Assembly: GCA_029252405.1 (NCBI GenBank)
Contig: JAQXBM010000044.1
Location: forward strand, 1-59,784
DNA length: 59,784 nucleotides
Source of the DNA: Crocinitomicaceae bacterium
GTDB taxonomy: Bacteria > Bacteroidota > Bacteroidia > Flavobacteriales_D > Crocinitomicaceae
Direction of reading: 5' to 3'
Shown here piece after piece: positions 52,301 to 59,784 of this stretch. Within the stretch, counting starts at the first letter, position 1. Each line of letters starts with the position of its first letter. The position numbers were made by a program, and so were the translations under genes. The notes below the pieces were generated by a model, which saw nothing but the letters and a program-made list of their open reading frames with translations, had not been told where the DNA came from and did no database searches.

Positions 52301-52939
52301 TACTGTAACTTGATCTGTATCCGAACATCCGCCTGAATCATTAATCGTTAAGGTATAAATTGTTGTTGAACCTGGGTTCGCCGTTGGGTTCGCAATGTTT
52401 GGATTCGATAATCCTGTAGTTGGCGACCAACTGTACGTGTATCCCGGTGTTCCACCATTCGCAGATCCGCTTAAACTTACCGTTGGACTGCTACATGTAG
52501 TCGTTTGGTTGAATCCAGCATTCGCATTACAGGGCGGTGGATTAGTCGCCGTGATATTCTGCGCTGGGAAAGTTGAGACAAATCCTGCAACGCCCGTACA
52601 GTGTCCTCCGTCTGTTTCAAACCCGAAAACATAATTTCCAGGATTGTTAAACACAATAGAAAATGTCGCCCAGACTCCGCCTGACACACATGGAAACAGC
52701 CCGTTCGTTGTTGTGACGTTAAATCCATTTACGGTAATATCTATCCCTGGACCTCCACTGTAACTCGACACGAAGAAACACATCGATTGCGGGCTACACG
52801 TTGTATATTGAAAGGAATAATTGTAGGAAGTGGTCCCATTGGCGGTTACACTTGTCGGTCCTGACATGGCGCCTTGTGAAAATACTTCACTTGTGAAAGC
52901 ACTACAAAGTAGAATTAATAATAGTATGCTCTTTTTCAT
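49346..52939 (-). CDS. Repeat adhesin with gliding-motility-associated (type B) C-terminal domain
   Basis: A 1197-aa SprB-like surface protein. A signal peptide (1-22) is followed by a unique domain (to about 130) and seven units of about 78 aa (P-ANAGSNQTTTC, SGGGSYSWSPSTGLSNPNIANPTA, YTLTVTGANGCTDTDAVTVTV), each with a Cys pair likely forming a disulfide. Then come further PKD/Ig-like domains and a type B CTD (FSPNDDGTNETFNILGLENFPDNTL, VYNRWGNLVYQA, YNNDWDG, SGTYLYVLDLADD). It should be exported by the T9SS and held at the surface by the PorP/SprF protein encoded 29 bases downstream. Role in attachment or gliding inferred. Confidence 0.92.
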   Translation of the reverse strand: MKKSILLLILLCSAFTSEVFSQGAMSGPTSVTANGTTSYNYSFQYTTCSPQSMCFFVSSYSGGPGIDITVNGFNVTTTNGLFPCVSGGVWATFSIVFNNPGNYVFGFETDGGHCTGVAGFVSTFPAQNITATNPPPCNANAGFNQTTTCSSPTVSLSGSANGGTPGYTYSWSPTTGLSNPNIANPTANPGSTTIYTLTINDSGGCSDTDQVTVTVDETPPNANAGSNQTTTCTNPTQVLSGSGGGSYSWSPSTGLSNPNIANPTANPSSTQTYTLTVTGANGCTDTDAVTVTVNETAPTANAGSNSTTTCTTPTQTLNGSGGGSYSWSPSTGLSNPNIANPTANPSSTQTYTLTVTGLNGCTDTDAVTVTVNETPPSANAGANSTTTCTTPTQTLSGSGGGSYSWSPSTGLSNPNIANPTANPSSTQTYTLTVTGLNGCTDTDAVTVTVDETAPTAGAGSNQTTTCTNPTQVLSGSGGGSYSWSPSTGLSNPNIANPTADPASTQTYTLTVTGANGCTDTDAVTVTVDETAPTADAGSNQTTTCTNPTQVLNATGGASYSWSPATGLSNANIANPTADPASTQTYTVTVTGANGCTDTDAVTVTVDESAPTVSAGTDQSIPCGSSSVTLAATGTGTFSWSPATGLSDPNIANPVASPTSPTTYTVTLTGANGCTATDDVQIDVDADPTTSVAGPNQTICVAAATITLAGNSPAVGTGIWTQVSGPTSSISAPTSATSTVTGMTTPGTYVYEWTITNAPCTASTDQVTIQVDLDADASFSFASPTYCQSSVSDTANITGNTGGVFAATPAGLSIDPTTGIIDFTTSTSGTYDISYIISGACGAFSTETITIEASPGPPNVTSTSGVTEICEGEQLELIGSGSGAGATYNVYDAATNGTNLGTTPLMVAPTTSTTYYVEAVGSNGCTSLGALSPFAVTVNAAPIVDAGPNQTLCPGFSTNLTATGAPDFVWSTSETSATISVSPTVTTYYNVTGTATNGCSAEDSVQITIIDPGTIQAIDDQYNVITGVTTVLDVGSNDTFLNGVVSVLSGPTNGQAVANGDGTISYTSNTGYTGPDSFTYTICDANCSVYCDTATVELTVENDIDVQVSGGFSPNDDGTNETFNILGLENFPDNTLSVYNRWGNLVYQASPYNNDWDGTSNVNGLIIGERLTSGTYLYVLDLADDVDPMTGTLELKRD
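50905..52540. repeat. Seven coding repeats of about 234 bp in the adhesin gene
   Basis: Seven in-frame copies of a unit of about 78 codons. Protein units are up to about 95 percent alike by eye between the central copies, but third positions differ between copies, so they are not freshly duplicated. They could recombine to change adhesin length. Confidence 0.85.
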
Positions 52940-52984
52940 ATTCGTTTATTAAGTAGTATCGTATTTGAATCTCTTTTGATCTTT

Positions 52985-55150
52985 TTATTCGCTCAGAACT
53001 TTCAACTCCATTCTTCGGTTGACAGCGTGTTCTTCGTCGGTACAAGTCACTCCGTTTCGACAACGGTTGAGTAATTGCGTTTCTCCGTATCCTTTGTATT
53101 TCAAACGTGAAGCACTGATGTTTTTTGAAACCAAATAATCGTAACATGTTTTCGCTCGGCGTTCAGACAATTTCTTGTTGTAGTAATCTGATCCAGTTGC
53201 ATCGGAATGCGCACCCAGCTCAACCTTAATTGTCGGACGATCATTCATGAAAGACACAATGTTGTCCATAATGGCAAACGACTCTTGTTTCAATTCGTCT
53301 GAGTTGTAATCGAAGTACACGTTTGGAATGTTGATCTTATCTCCTTCTTTGCTTTCTTGAAGCATTCCAACAAGCGTCAACTCTTTCAGTTTTTCCAAAT
53401 TCGTTGCGTCGTAGGTATAATCTTCGTAGCCGTCTTTTGAGAACGTCAATTTGTAGTTCGTTCCGGGTTTTACGTCAAATTCCCAATTTCCATCATCCGT
53501 ATTTTTGAATGTCTCCGTGATTCTTTCTCCACTTTGATTGTCGTAGGAAGAAGTAATGCTCACATCGTCCAATCCCTGATCCGAAATTCTGTCCTGAATG
53601 ACTCCTTTCGATTTTTGCCAATCCAGCATTACCGTCTCAAGCTCACCAATTTCTTGTTCGCGAACAGATGGGTCGTCCGGGTCCAGCGTGGAAACATACA
53701 GTGTTTTCTCTTCTAGTCCGACCGAAGAATAGACCAATTTGTACGCCTTGTTCTTTTTCAGTTCGATGCCTTCAATCAATCCAGAATCATTTGTCATAAT
53801 TCTGCCTTGCACGATCCAGTTGTCATCTTCGTCCTTCATGAAAATCATGACTTGACCTGGGATAGCCGCTTCATTATCAGCATTCAAGAGCAACGAATTA
53901 ATGCGGTCCGCATCGTTCAATTTGAAGTAGTACACCTCATCTCCTCCACCGGAATTGCGATTCGTCGCCATGTACCCCGTATTCTCGGTCAGCATAGCCG
54001 CCATCATATCATCGGACGAGCTGTTGAAAGGGCGCATCATGTTCTCTACTTTACCCGTTGTGATTTCTCCACCTGCCATATTCAAAGCACAGCGGAACAC
54101 ATCCAATCCTCCGAAGTTTTGGTGACCTCGCGAAGAGAAATACAGGTTCTTCCCATCCGAAATAGGCATCACATCATCGTATGAAGAGTTCATTTCTAAC
54201 CATTTCGGCTCCGACCAAGTTCCAGACTTCAAAATTGAATAATAGACATCCATGTTTCCGGCCTCTCTTCTATCTGAGGAGAAAAACAAAATGGTGTCGT
54301 TCAAAATATGTGGGTGCGTGTTGTTGCACGATTGCTTGTTGATCGATTCAGGCAAAGGCGTCACCGTTTCAGAATTCCCGACCGTCGTAGTGAAAATCCC
54401 AAGGTTGTTCATCATGGATTCCTTGTTCCACTCGACCATCTTGGCAGGATTCGCTGAGATTCCCTCAAACATGCTCATCGAATAGAATAAGTTTCCTTTG
54501 GAATCAATTGTTGGTGATGTACTGTAAGCGCGAGATTTCTCTGCCCCTCCAATCGCGTTGGCCCAAGTTCCGACCAATTCATTGTTTTTAAATCCAACCG
54601 TTTCAACGCTGTAATGCGAAACGCCCAATTCTTCTTTTTTGGATTTCTTCCCCATGTACAGTTTGTCGTTCGCAGCATCAATATGCAATCCAGTAAACGA
54701 CTCATTCTGATACATCAGTGGCGCTTTCTTCATTTCCATTTCACCCACCGCATTGTTGTTCGCGGGCCATGTGTAGAACTGCTCAATCTGCTCTTCGTGA
54801 AGTGATGATGTATGATCACCCGTACTGTAATCTCCAGCGTTTCGCTTCAAATTGAGGACAATGTCCTTCGTTCGAGGCTCAGCCAAGAGTTGATCTTGAC
54901 TCATACCAGAAAGCAATTCATTCGCTTCTTTGTATTTGTGTTGACCGAAAAGTGAAATGAGTAATTCGGCTTGCTCAGCTTCGGCATTTTTCGACTTTGC
55001 GAGATCGCGTTCGGCTTGAACGTAGTATCCGTTGTCGTTAAGTTGTCCTGGTGTGAAAAATAGCTGCGAGCAACTGCTCAGTGTAAGAATGGAGATCGAA
55101 AACAGCGCATGGCGCACCTTCAATTGTCCAAGTGAAATTGGTTTTATCAT
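52985..55150 (-). CDS. PorE-like OmpA-family lipoprotein
   Basis: A 721-aa lipoprotein (lipobox LSSC, C27). In order it has a short TPR-like helical part (32-90), a WD40/PD40 propeller (about 100-430; HPHILNDTILFFSSDRREAGNMDVYYS, NLYFSSRGHQNFGGLDVFRC, GYMATNRNSGGGDEVYYF), a carboxypeptidase-regulatory-like beta domain (490-590) and an OmpA C-terminal domain that binds peptidoglycan (NIPNVYFDYNSDELKQES, LGAHSDATGSDYYNKKLSERRAKTCYDYL, NRRMELKVL). This order is that described for PorE of Porphyromonas gingivalis. It heads the operon with the repeat adhesin and PorP/SprF, and probably ties the outer-membrane complex to the wall. Confidence 0.92.
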   Translation of the reverse strand: MIKPISLGQLKVRHALFSISILTLSSCSQLFFTPGQLNDNGYYVQAERDLAKSKNAEAEQAELLISLFGQHKYKEANELLSGMSQDQLLAEPRTKDIVLNLKRNAGDYSTGDHTSSLHEEQIEQFYTWPANNNAVGEMEMKKAPLMYQNESFTGLHIDAANDKLYMGKKSKKEELGVSHYSVETVGFKNNELVGTWANAIGGAEKSRAYSTSPTIDSKGNLFYSMSMFEGISANPAKMVEWNKESMMNNLGIFTTTVGNSETVTPLPESINKQSCNNTHPHILNDTILFFSSDRREAGNMDVYYSILKSGTWSEPKWLEMNSSYDDVMPISDGKNLYFSSRGHQNFGGLDVFRCALNMAGGEITTGKVENMMRPFNSSSDDMMAAMLTENTGYMATNRNSGGGDEVYYFKLNDADRINSLLLNADNEAAIPGQVMIFMKDEDDNWIVQGRIMTNDSGLIEGIELKKNKAYKLVYSSVGLEEKTLYVSTLDPDDPSVREQEIGELETVMLDWQKSKGVIQDRISDQGLDDVSITSSYDNQSGERITETFKNTDDGNWEFDVKPGTNYKLTFSKDGYEDYTYDATNLEKLKELTLVGMLQESKEGDKINIPNVYFDYNSDELKQESFAIMDNIVSFMNDRPTIKVELGAHSDATGSDYYNKKLSERRAKTCYDYLVSKNISASRLKYKGYGETQLLNRCRNGVTCTDEEHAVNRRMELKVLSE

Positions 55151-55611
55151 TCGTAGATCGTTTCTGTAGTACTAGTGATGATGCTCGAAATAGCTATCGT
55201 AAAGCATCAGGTTGATATAAATATACTAAAGTTTTTGGGTTTGATTTTCAGTGTGTAAATTATAAACAGAAGGGGTGGATTTGAGTTTGAATTTCAACAC
55301 AAATGGCTTACCTTTTTCTTTCATCTCTTCTTTTTGCTTGAACAGAAAGAAGCAAAAATTCAAGAGCAATCGAAGGCTGTTGCTTCGCACCATGACTCAA
55401 AGCGTTCTCCACGCATACTGCGGGGCAGCGCGATTACGAGCGTTGAGCCATTACAGCTGCCGATTGCTCGGGACGCTAGAGTTGATTTAGAACGGATGCC
55501 CACGGTAGGTTACTTTCGGAAAATCAGGTGATCTGAAAATCGGAAGATCGATTATCATTCGACCGCCATCACTTGAAAAAAAATGCCACTCAAATGACTA
55601 ACTTTGGAGTC
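55151..55611. repeat. Intergenic region with a GC-richer inverted-repeat block resembling a Bacteroidota repeat element
   Basis: This 461-base gap holds a run TTTTTGCTTGAACAGAAAG/AAGCAAAAATTCAAG near 55333-55364 and then a GC-richer block, framed by a perfect inverted repeat GAGCAATCG (55364-55372) and CGATTGCTC (55461-55469). Similar 'TTTTGCTTG...caaaaa.tcaag' stretches occur repeatedly between genes in Bacteroidota as I remember them. Open frames here (for example 55275-55490 and 55334-55531) lack starts, signals and normal codon use and are not genes. The promoter of the PorE-like gene must be at the left end; TATATTTA near 55218-55225 is a weak candidate. Confidence 0.4.
55599..55606 (+). 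promoter_or_regulatory. -7 box (TAACTTTG) of ywbE
   Basis: Exact TAnnTTTG with five bases to the ATG at 55612. TTG at 55573-55575 could be -33 with a 23-bp spacer. It rules out the longer frame that begins at that TTG. Confidence 0.5.
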
Positions 55612-55818
55612 ATGGACGGAAGAAAGCGCGAAAATATCGAGATTGGATTGGAGGTTGAAGTGGTGTTGAAGAAAGATCAAGGAAGTGGCGATTTGACGCA
55701 TGGCTTTGTGAAGCGGATATTGACGAATTCGAAGTTTCATCCGCATGGGATTAAGGTGATGTTGGATGATGGGAAGGTTGGGAGAGTGAAGGAGGTTTTG
55801 AGTGAGGAGGAGGATTGA
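55612..55818 (+). CDS. ywbE: YwbE family small protein (DUF2196)
   Basis: A 68-aa protein from ATG 55612. The sequence GRKRENIEIGLEVEVVLKKDQGSGDLTHGFVKRILTNSKFHPHGIKVMLDDGKVGRV is the full YwbE domain, a small beta-barrel-like fold (KOW/SH3-like) found in many bacteria. GxxTHGxVKrILTnSxxHPhGIKVrL is the family signature. Nucleic-acid association has been guessed for it, without proof. It converges on the PD-(D/E)XK nuclease gene, with a gap of 19 bases. Confidence 0.93.
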   Translation: MDGRKRENIEIGLEVEVVLKKDQGSGDLTHGFVKRILTNSKFHPHGIKVMLDDGKVGRVKEVLSEEED

Positions 55819-55837
55819 AATACTATCCAGTACTATT

Positions 55838-56857
55838 TCACCCAAACCTTTCTGATGCAACAGGATGCACTTTATCAAAGAAACTTAATAAGCGTTCGAC
55901 GACAGCATCCACTCCAAAATCTTCATTCTCTGGTAGTTCACTGAAAAAGTCTTCTTTATAGATGAAACAACTTCTCACCTGTCTTCTGGTCAGTCTCCCG
56001 AATTTTGCAGATTCAGGTGAATCAACAATCGACTCTCGAGCATGCACAAACAATGGCTCAACGAGGGCAGCATCACCAGAATGACAATAGTACTTCAACG
56101 CTCTGCCTTGAAATTGAATGAGTAATTCGGCTTCGCCTTCTTGGTTCCATGCATCTGGAACGATGTTCAATACGGGCACACTTGTGTTCCCAGGATTCAG
56201 ATCATAGCGTTTAATGGTAACGTTTCGATCACGAAATTCCTCCTCCAATTTTTGCACAATGATGCAGTTTATCAGGCGTAGCCAAAACTTGCTGCTCTTG
56301 TCATTCGTTCTTTCATAGAGGTTTCGACATGAATTCATGCGAATGGAATATTGCTCAAAGTACCCTCTGAGAAACTCCGAATAATGTCGTATAAAGTATT
56401 CTTTTTCAGGAAATAACCCATGATCTGTATTCAAAAATCGATCTACAACTTGATACACCTCTTCGTATCCGATAAAGTGCCAGTCACCCCGATCGAAGAG
56501 CACCAATTCAGGATCAAAACACAACAAGTACTTCGTTAAGTGCTTGTTCGGGTGATGATGTGCATAAATTGCCTCGTATTCGTCCAATTGCTTCTTGTAA
56601 GGAAAGGATTTGAATTTGTTCTCTACGATCAAAATATGTTCGCCGTCTTCCGACCATGCCTCGATATCAATGCGTTTTCGATTGTATCCTTTTTCCAATT
56701 CAATTGACTCCGTGTTCAGTTCTTTTTGAAATTGAGGAAAGAGCGCACTCATGAAATAGTTGCTGGTTTCTTCGTCTTCGATGAGAAACTTGATGAACGA
56801 CGAATGAATGAGTTCTTTGTCGTCTTTGGAAAGGACTTTGAAATAGTTGAAGGGCAT
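55838..56857 (-). CDS. PD-(D/E)XK superfamily nuclease
   Basis: A 339-aa protein. The N-terminal 150 residues match the PDDEXK_4-type nuclease fold: SSFIKFLIEDEETSNYF, KGYNRKRIDIEAWSEDGEHILIVENKF with D64, E79 and K81 as the catalytic D-ExK, and QLDEYEAIYAHH. The remainder is unassigned but contains LLIQFQGRALKYYCHSGD. These proteins are common in defence islands and near restriction genes. It is the last gene of a minus-strand run with the GIY-YIG gene (6 bases apart) and the HsdR-like gene, so a DNA-cleaving role in that locus is inferred. Confidence 0.85.
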   Translation of the reverse strand: MPFNYFKVLSKDDKELIHSSFIKFLIEDEETSNYFMSALFPQFQKELNTESIELEKGYNRKRIDIEAWSEDGEHILIVENKFKSFPYKKQLDEYEAIYAHHHPNKHLTKYLLCFDPELVLFDRGDWHFIGYEEVYQVVDRFLNTDHGLFPEKEYFIRHYSEFLRGYFEQYSIRMNSCRNLYERTNDKSSKFWLRLINCIIVQKLEEEFRDRNVTIKRYDLNPGNTSVPVLNIVPDAWNQEGEAELLIQFQGRALKYYCHSGDAALVEPLFVHARESIVDSPESAKFGRLTRRQVRSCFIYKEDFFSELPENEDFGVDAVVERLLSFFDKVHPVASERFG

Positions 56858-56863
56858 AAGAAA

Positions 56864-57700
56864 TTATTTTCGTTTAAGTTCGTCTAGCGTTTTTCCATCT
56901 TTGTTTTTCCATTCGGTCCAACCATTTGAACTACGTCCTAGAATTGCAGCGGAAGCTGCGCTTGGAGATTTAAAAATAAAATCTAACTGAAACTCAAGGA
57001 CGCCATTTACTTCCTTCAATGCGTTGTCATCGATCAATGATTTACGCAAACCTAATACCCAATTACGGACTTTAGGGCTTTCTTCTTTGTTGGCTACACT
57101 TCCTTTATAGACAACGAATCCATCATCTGTAAGTTCACCTTTCGCCTTCGCATCTTTTCCCTTACAGAAAAACAATTCTTTCGTTGATTTTGCTTTCCGT
57201 TTCTCCTCAAATAGTGGATAACCTAATGTTGCCAACAGGATCTTTAAGGTCTCAAAATTATCGAGTAAATCGTATTCTCTACTTTCTGGGATCGAGGGCT
57301 TTTTAGAACCTGTATCATTATCTGTTTTATATCGGCCAATATTCTCTGCCTGATTCAAACAATAGTGTTCTAAATATTTACCATCGGTTTTGGTGAGTTC
57401 GTTGGTTTTAGTAGTTACAACTACACAATGCGTCCAAAAATCTTTGTTCCGATTGTGTGCTTGAATACGTTTGTAACAATCCTCCCCTTCTCCAACGTAT
57501 ACCATTGGATTGCTTCCATCTTCATCTGTTCCAAATAAGAAATAAACTCCTGTATAGTGAACCATCTCCCGCTTCGCGACTTCTTGTATCTTATTACGAG
57601 GAAATAGAATAGCCTTAAGTAGGCGATTCGTAATCTCCGCTTCTCGCACGCTGGTTGGTGATCCATCGGGAAGAAATATTTGTATCGTTTGAGGTCTCAT
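56864..57700 (-). CDS. GIY-YIG nuclease-like protein with DUF4357 domain
   Basis: A 278-aa protein. The GIY-YIG domain covers about 45-120: HYTGVYFLFG (GVY 51-53), MVYVGEGEDCYKRIQAH (VYVG 67-70, R78), and E110 in KYLEHYCLNQA, all in the expected positions of the metal-dependent nuclease core. The C-terminus (PSAASAAILGRSSNGWTEWKNKDGKTLDEL) is a DUF4357 domain, a fusion seen next to type I restriction systems. It begins 23 bases after the HsdR-like gene. Confidence 0.9.
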   Translation of the reverse strand: MRPQTIQIFLPDGSPTSVREAEITNRLLKAILFPRNKIQEVAKREMVHYTGVYFLFGTDEDGSNPMVYVGEGEDCYKRIQAHNRNKDFWTHCVVVTTKTNELTKTDGKYLEHYCLNQAENIGRYKTDNDTGSKKPSIPESREYDLLDNFETLKILLATLGYPLFEEKRKAKSTKELFFCKGKDAKAKGELTDDGFVVYKGSVANKEESPKVRNWVLGLRKSLIDDNALKEVNGVLEFQLDFIFKSPSAASAAILGRSSNGWTEWKNKDGKTLDELKRK

Positions 57701-57723
57701 GGCTACTCTCTATTAATGATGTT

Positions 57724-59784
57724 CTACCCCACCTCAACATTTCTATTCACCTCATCAACCAAACTAATAATCTTAGTTGCCTGTGCATCATCGAAAATGC
57801 CGATAATTCCATCTTGGTGTTGTTCTGTGAATGGTGGCTCGAAAAGCATTTTCTTTTCCAGCTTGCCGTTTTTGGTAAGGTATTTAATAATGTTATGAAT
57901 AAATGTCATTTGATCGGCACGAAGATTACCTGACTGAAGGAACTCCGCAAAAACGTCATTCGCTGCTTCGATATCCAAACCTAAAATGCTTCGAATGAAC
58001 GAAGTTAAGGGTTGATCACCATAATTTGCTTTGTATTCTTCGCGCGTTCCACAATTCTCACCGTCAAACAGTATGTCCTCCAACTGGTGCAATTCCATTT
58101 CTGATATTCGCTCGTTGTTGGTGATTTTATGAATGACCAAATGATCACGGTTTTCTCTTAAATAACGTTCTACTCGGTCTTTGTATCCCCGCAATGCTTG
58201 GTATTGAGGAACAACATCTCTTACCATCGTTTTCTCTGAATCTAAGTCGTCTTGGAAGGATGTATAGACCTTTTCTTGCTTTTCATATTCGATGAACTTC
58301 ACCAAATCGCGCAATGCCACACGCAGCTCTTCGATGCCATTTAACGACCTGTTATTCCAATACCGTTCTTCCTGTAATTTGCCAATGAGTGGCATTTGAT
58401 TGGCGACAACTGGCACGTTCCCTAACTTGCTCAAATTACGCGCAATTTCAACCACACGATTCACATACTTAGAATCATCCAAATCTTGGAGCATGCACAA
58501 CTGTATCAACAAAGTCAAATAATCGAAACGCCTTGCGAGTTGATCATTCCCTTGGGGTTCTGGTAAATGCGATAAATGACCGCAGATATCCAACACATCT
58601 CCTTTGGTGAGATTGTTCCAACGTTCACGCTTGGTATATTCGTTCACCTTGCGCAATTCTTTTCGAACCACGAAACGTTCTTGATTCAAGGAAGCAATAG
58701 ACGTGTGCAATTCATCCACATACGTCAACATTAATTGCGCGTCTTTCTCCGTCTTGTTCTTGGCATCTTTGATTAGTTGAGAAACCTCTAACTTGGCTTC
58801 GAAAATCTTTTGTGAAATTGGCTTTTGAGCTTTTCCACTCACTCCATCTGGATGCTCATCGAAGAATTCGAAGTTTTGACAGAAATCGAAAATATAAAAC
58901 TCCGTCTTATCTTCTCCGGGGCCAAATAGGTCAGGTCGTAAACGTGTTCCGCGACCAATCATTTGCCAAAACTTGGAGGCTGACTTCACCAATTTGAAGA
59001 ACACCAAGTTGAGAACTCGTGGAGCATCTACTCCTGTGTCCATCATATCTACTGATACTGCAATTTGTGGATCTTCTGGAATGAAGTTTTTATTTAATTC
59101 ATCGAAGGTGAATTTATCCAATAAATCTTGTGCCTTTGGCTCGTAGTTATCGATCACGCGCAGGAATTTGCCACTATATTGAGGATAATTCTTATTGAAA
59201 CGCTCTTCTATGAAAATGGCATGGTAGTGGTTCTTAGCGAAGATGATGGTTTTCCCCAATTTATCTCCCCCATCGACTTTGAGTCCATTTGTCATGAGGT
59301 GATGCAGTACTTTGTCAACTGTATCTGTATTGAACAACCACTTATTGAGTGCGGCACTTCCAATTTCATCTACGTTGTGAAGTGTAGGATCGCCAAATTT
59401 CTCTTCGTACTCCTCCTGTTCTTTTTCGTTCAGTTCATGGTACTTGATTCCTTCTCGCAAGAACTTGAGCGGAACCGAAGCTCCTTTTGGTGGCACTAAA
59501 AACTTGTCTCCAACCGCCTGATTCAATTCATAGGCAAATGTTGGATTATCATCTTCTATTTCGAATAGTTCGTAAGTATTGTGATCGACATCTTTCTTAG
59601 GTGTAGCTGTTAGACCCACCACCATGGAATCGAAGTAATCGAAAATGGCTTTGTATTTCTGATAGACCTAACGGTGTGCCTCATCCACAAAAATGACATC
59701 AAAATGTCCCACTCCGTAAAAACGACCATCGTCAGTTTTGACGCTGTCGATCTTGTTCATCATGGTTGGATACGTTGAAAACAC
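57724..59784 (-). pseudogene. hsdR: Type I restriction endonuclease subunit R-like helicase, partial, interrupted by TAG
   Basis: The C-terminal part of an HsdR-like SF2 helicase; the N-terminus is beyond the window. From the right edge the frame reads [28 protein letters not shown] (DEAH motif II), then a TAG at 59670-59668, then VYQKYKAIFDYFDSMVVGLTATPK (motif III). Homologues read S between R and VYQ, so one base has changed to make the stop. Further motifs: SVDMMDTGVDAPRVLNLVFF (V) and KFWQMIGRGTRLRP (VI). The long C-terminal part matches HsdR/EcoEI-type R proteins. The uninterrupted piece runs 59625-57724 (633 aa). A sequence error is the alternative to real loss. Confidence 0.85.

Noticed and set aside
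50905-52540. Regular 234-bp repeats considered as CRISPR or satellite
   Set aside because: They keep the reading frame and encode an adhesin domain.
55275-55531. Two overlapping frames of 65-71 codons in the gap before ywbE
   Set aside because: They cross the inverted-repeat element, have no start signals and unlike codon use.
1-59784. tRNA, rRNA, insertion sequences, prophage genes, replication origin
   Set aside because: Looked for in all gaps by eye; no cloverleaf with a CCA-type end, transposase, integrase or DnaA-box cluster was seen.

Overview
The window reads as chromosomal DNA of a member of the Bacteroidota, most likely order Flavobacteriales; a Crocinitomicaceae/Fluviicola-like genome is a guess. 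The pointers are a type III glutamine synthetase, a type B L31 start at the left edge, PorP/SprF, a PorE-like lipoprotein, a GldH-like lipoprotein, several proteins with type IX secretion (T9SS) C-terminal domains, DUF4494 and DUF2141 proteins, and promoters of the Bacteroidota form (TTTG near -33, TAnnTTTG near -7). Base composition is fairly even and low in GC. I saw no rRNA, tRNA, CRISPR array, prophage or insertion sequence. About 55 genes are supported. Several starts were moved from an upstream TTG or longer ATG to an internal ATG because a promoter box or homology favours the later start.

Layout. 1-7.2 kb: edge of rpmE2, a beta-helix lipoprotein, a pair of inverted structured intergenic elements, glnN, two unknown proteins separated by an 8-bp tandem repeat, and a heme-c lipoprotein. 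7.4-10.0 kb (minus): M16 peptidase, pdxH and a DUF4494 gene. 10.1-12.1 kb (plus): overlapping FkbM methyltransferase, fatty acid hydroxylase/sterol desaturase and DUF2141 genes. 12.1-18.7 kb: a secreted propeller-like protein, an active/inactive pair of exported M16 peptidases, an OmpA-like protein, DUF2461 and ogt. 18.7-24.3 kb is a signalling region: a small DUF3606-like gene, a four-gene operon (102-aa protein, multi-TM protein, histidine kinase, NarL-type regulator), a probable minus-strand small RNA with its own promoter and terminator, and a TetR-SulP pair. 24.4-30.7 kb: two small lipoproteins, a broken T9SS gene, an SDR enzyme, a small acidic protein and a PutP-type symporter. 31-33 kb: cysteine dioxygenase plus a PLP decarboxylase, together a predicted hypotaurine pathway. 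33-38 kb (minus): GldH-like, an unusual lactate/malate dehydrogenase, two TonB-C-terminal proteins, a TlpA-like thioredoxin, GDYXXLXY and DUF2157. 38-48.4 kb: methyltransferase, Crp/Fnr regulator, large T9SS cargo, PHB-depolymerase-like esterase, selO, Omp28-like T9SS cargo, DinB-like. 48.4-55.2 kb (minus): PorE-like lipoprotein, a 1197-aa repeat adhesin with a type B CTD, and PorP/SprF, which together look like an outer-membrane secretion and attachment module. 55.6-59.8 kb: ywbE, then a minus-strand cluster of a broken HsdR-like helicase, a GIY-YIG/DUF4357 protein and a PD-(D/E)XK nuclease that looks like a defence locus.

Most noteworthy: (1) the unannotated ~193-nt RNA at 21554-21746, and the same arrangement of two TGCGGAA-like boxes 22 bp apart just upstream of -33 at both this promoter and the DUF3606-like promoter, flanking the two-component operon; (2) the cysteine dioxygenase/decarboxylase pair with eukaryote-like active-site residues; (3) the restriction/nuclease cluster; (4) two genes interrupted by in-frame TAG codons. 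All functional statements come from reading the sequence and from family knowledge; no searches were run.
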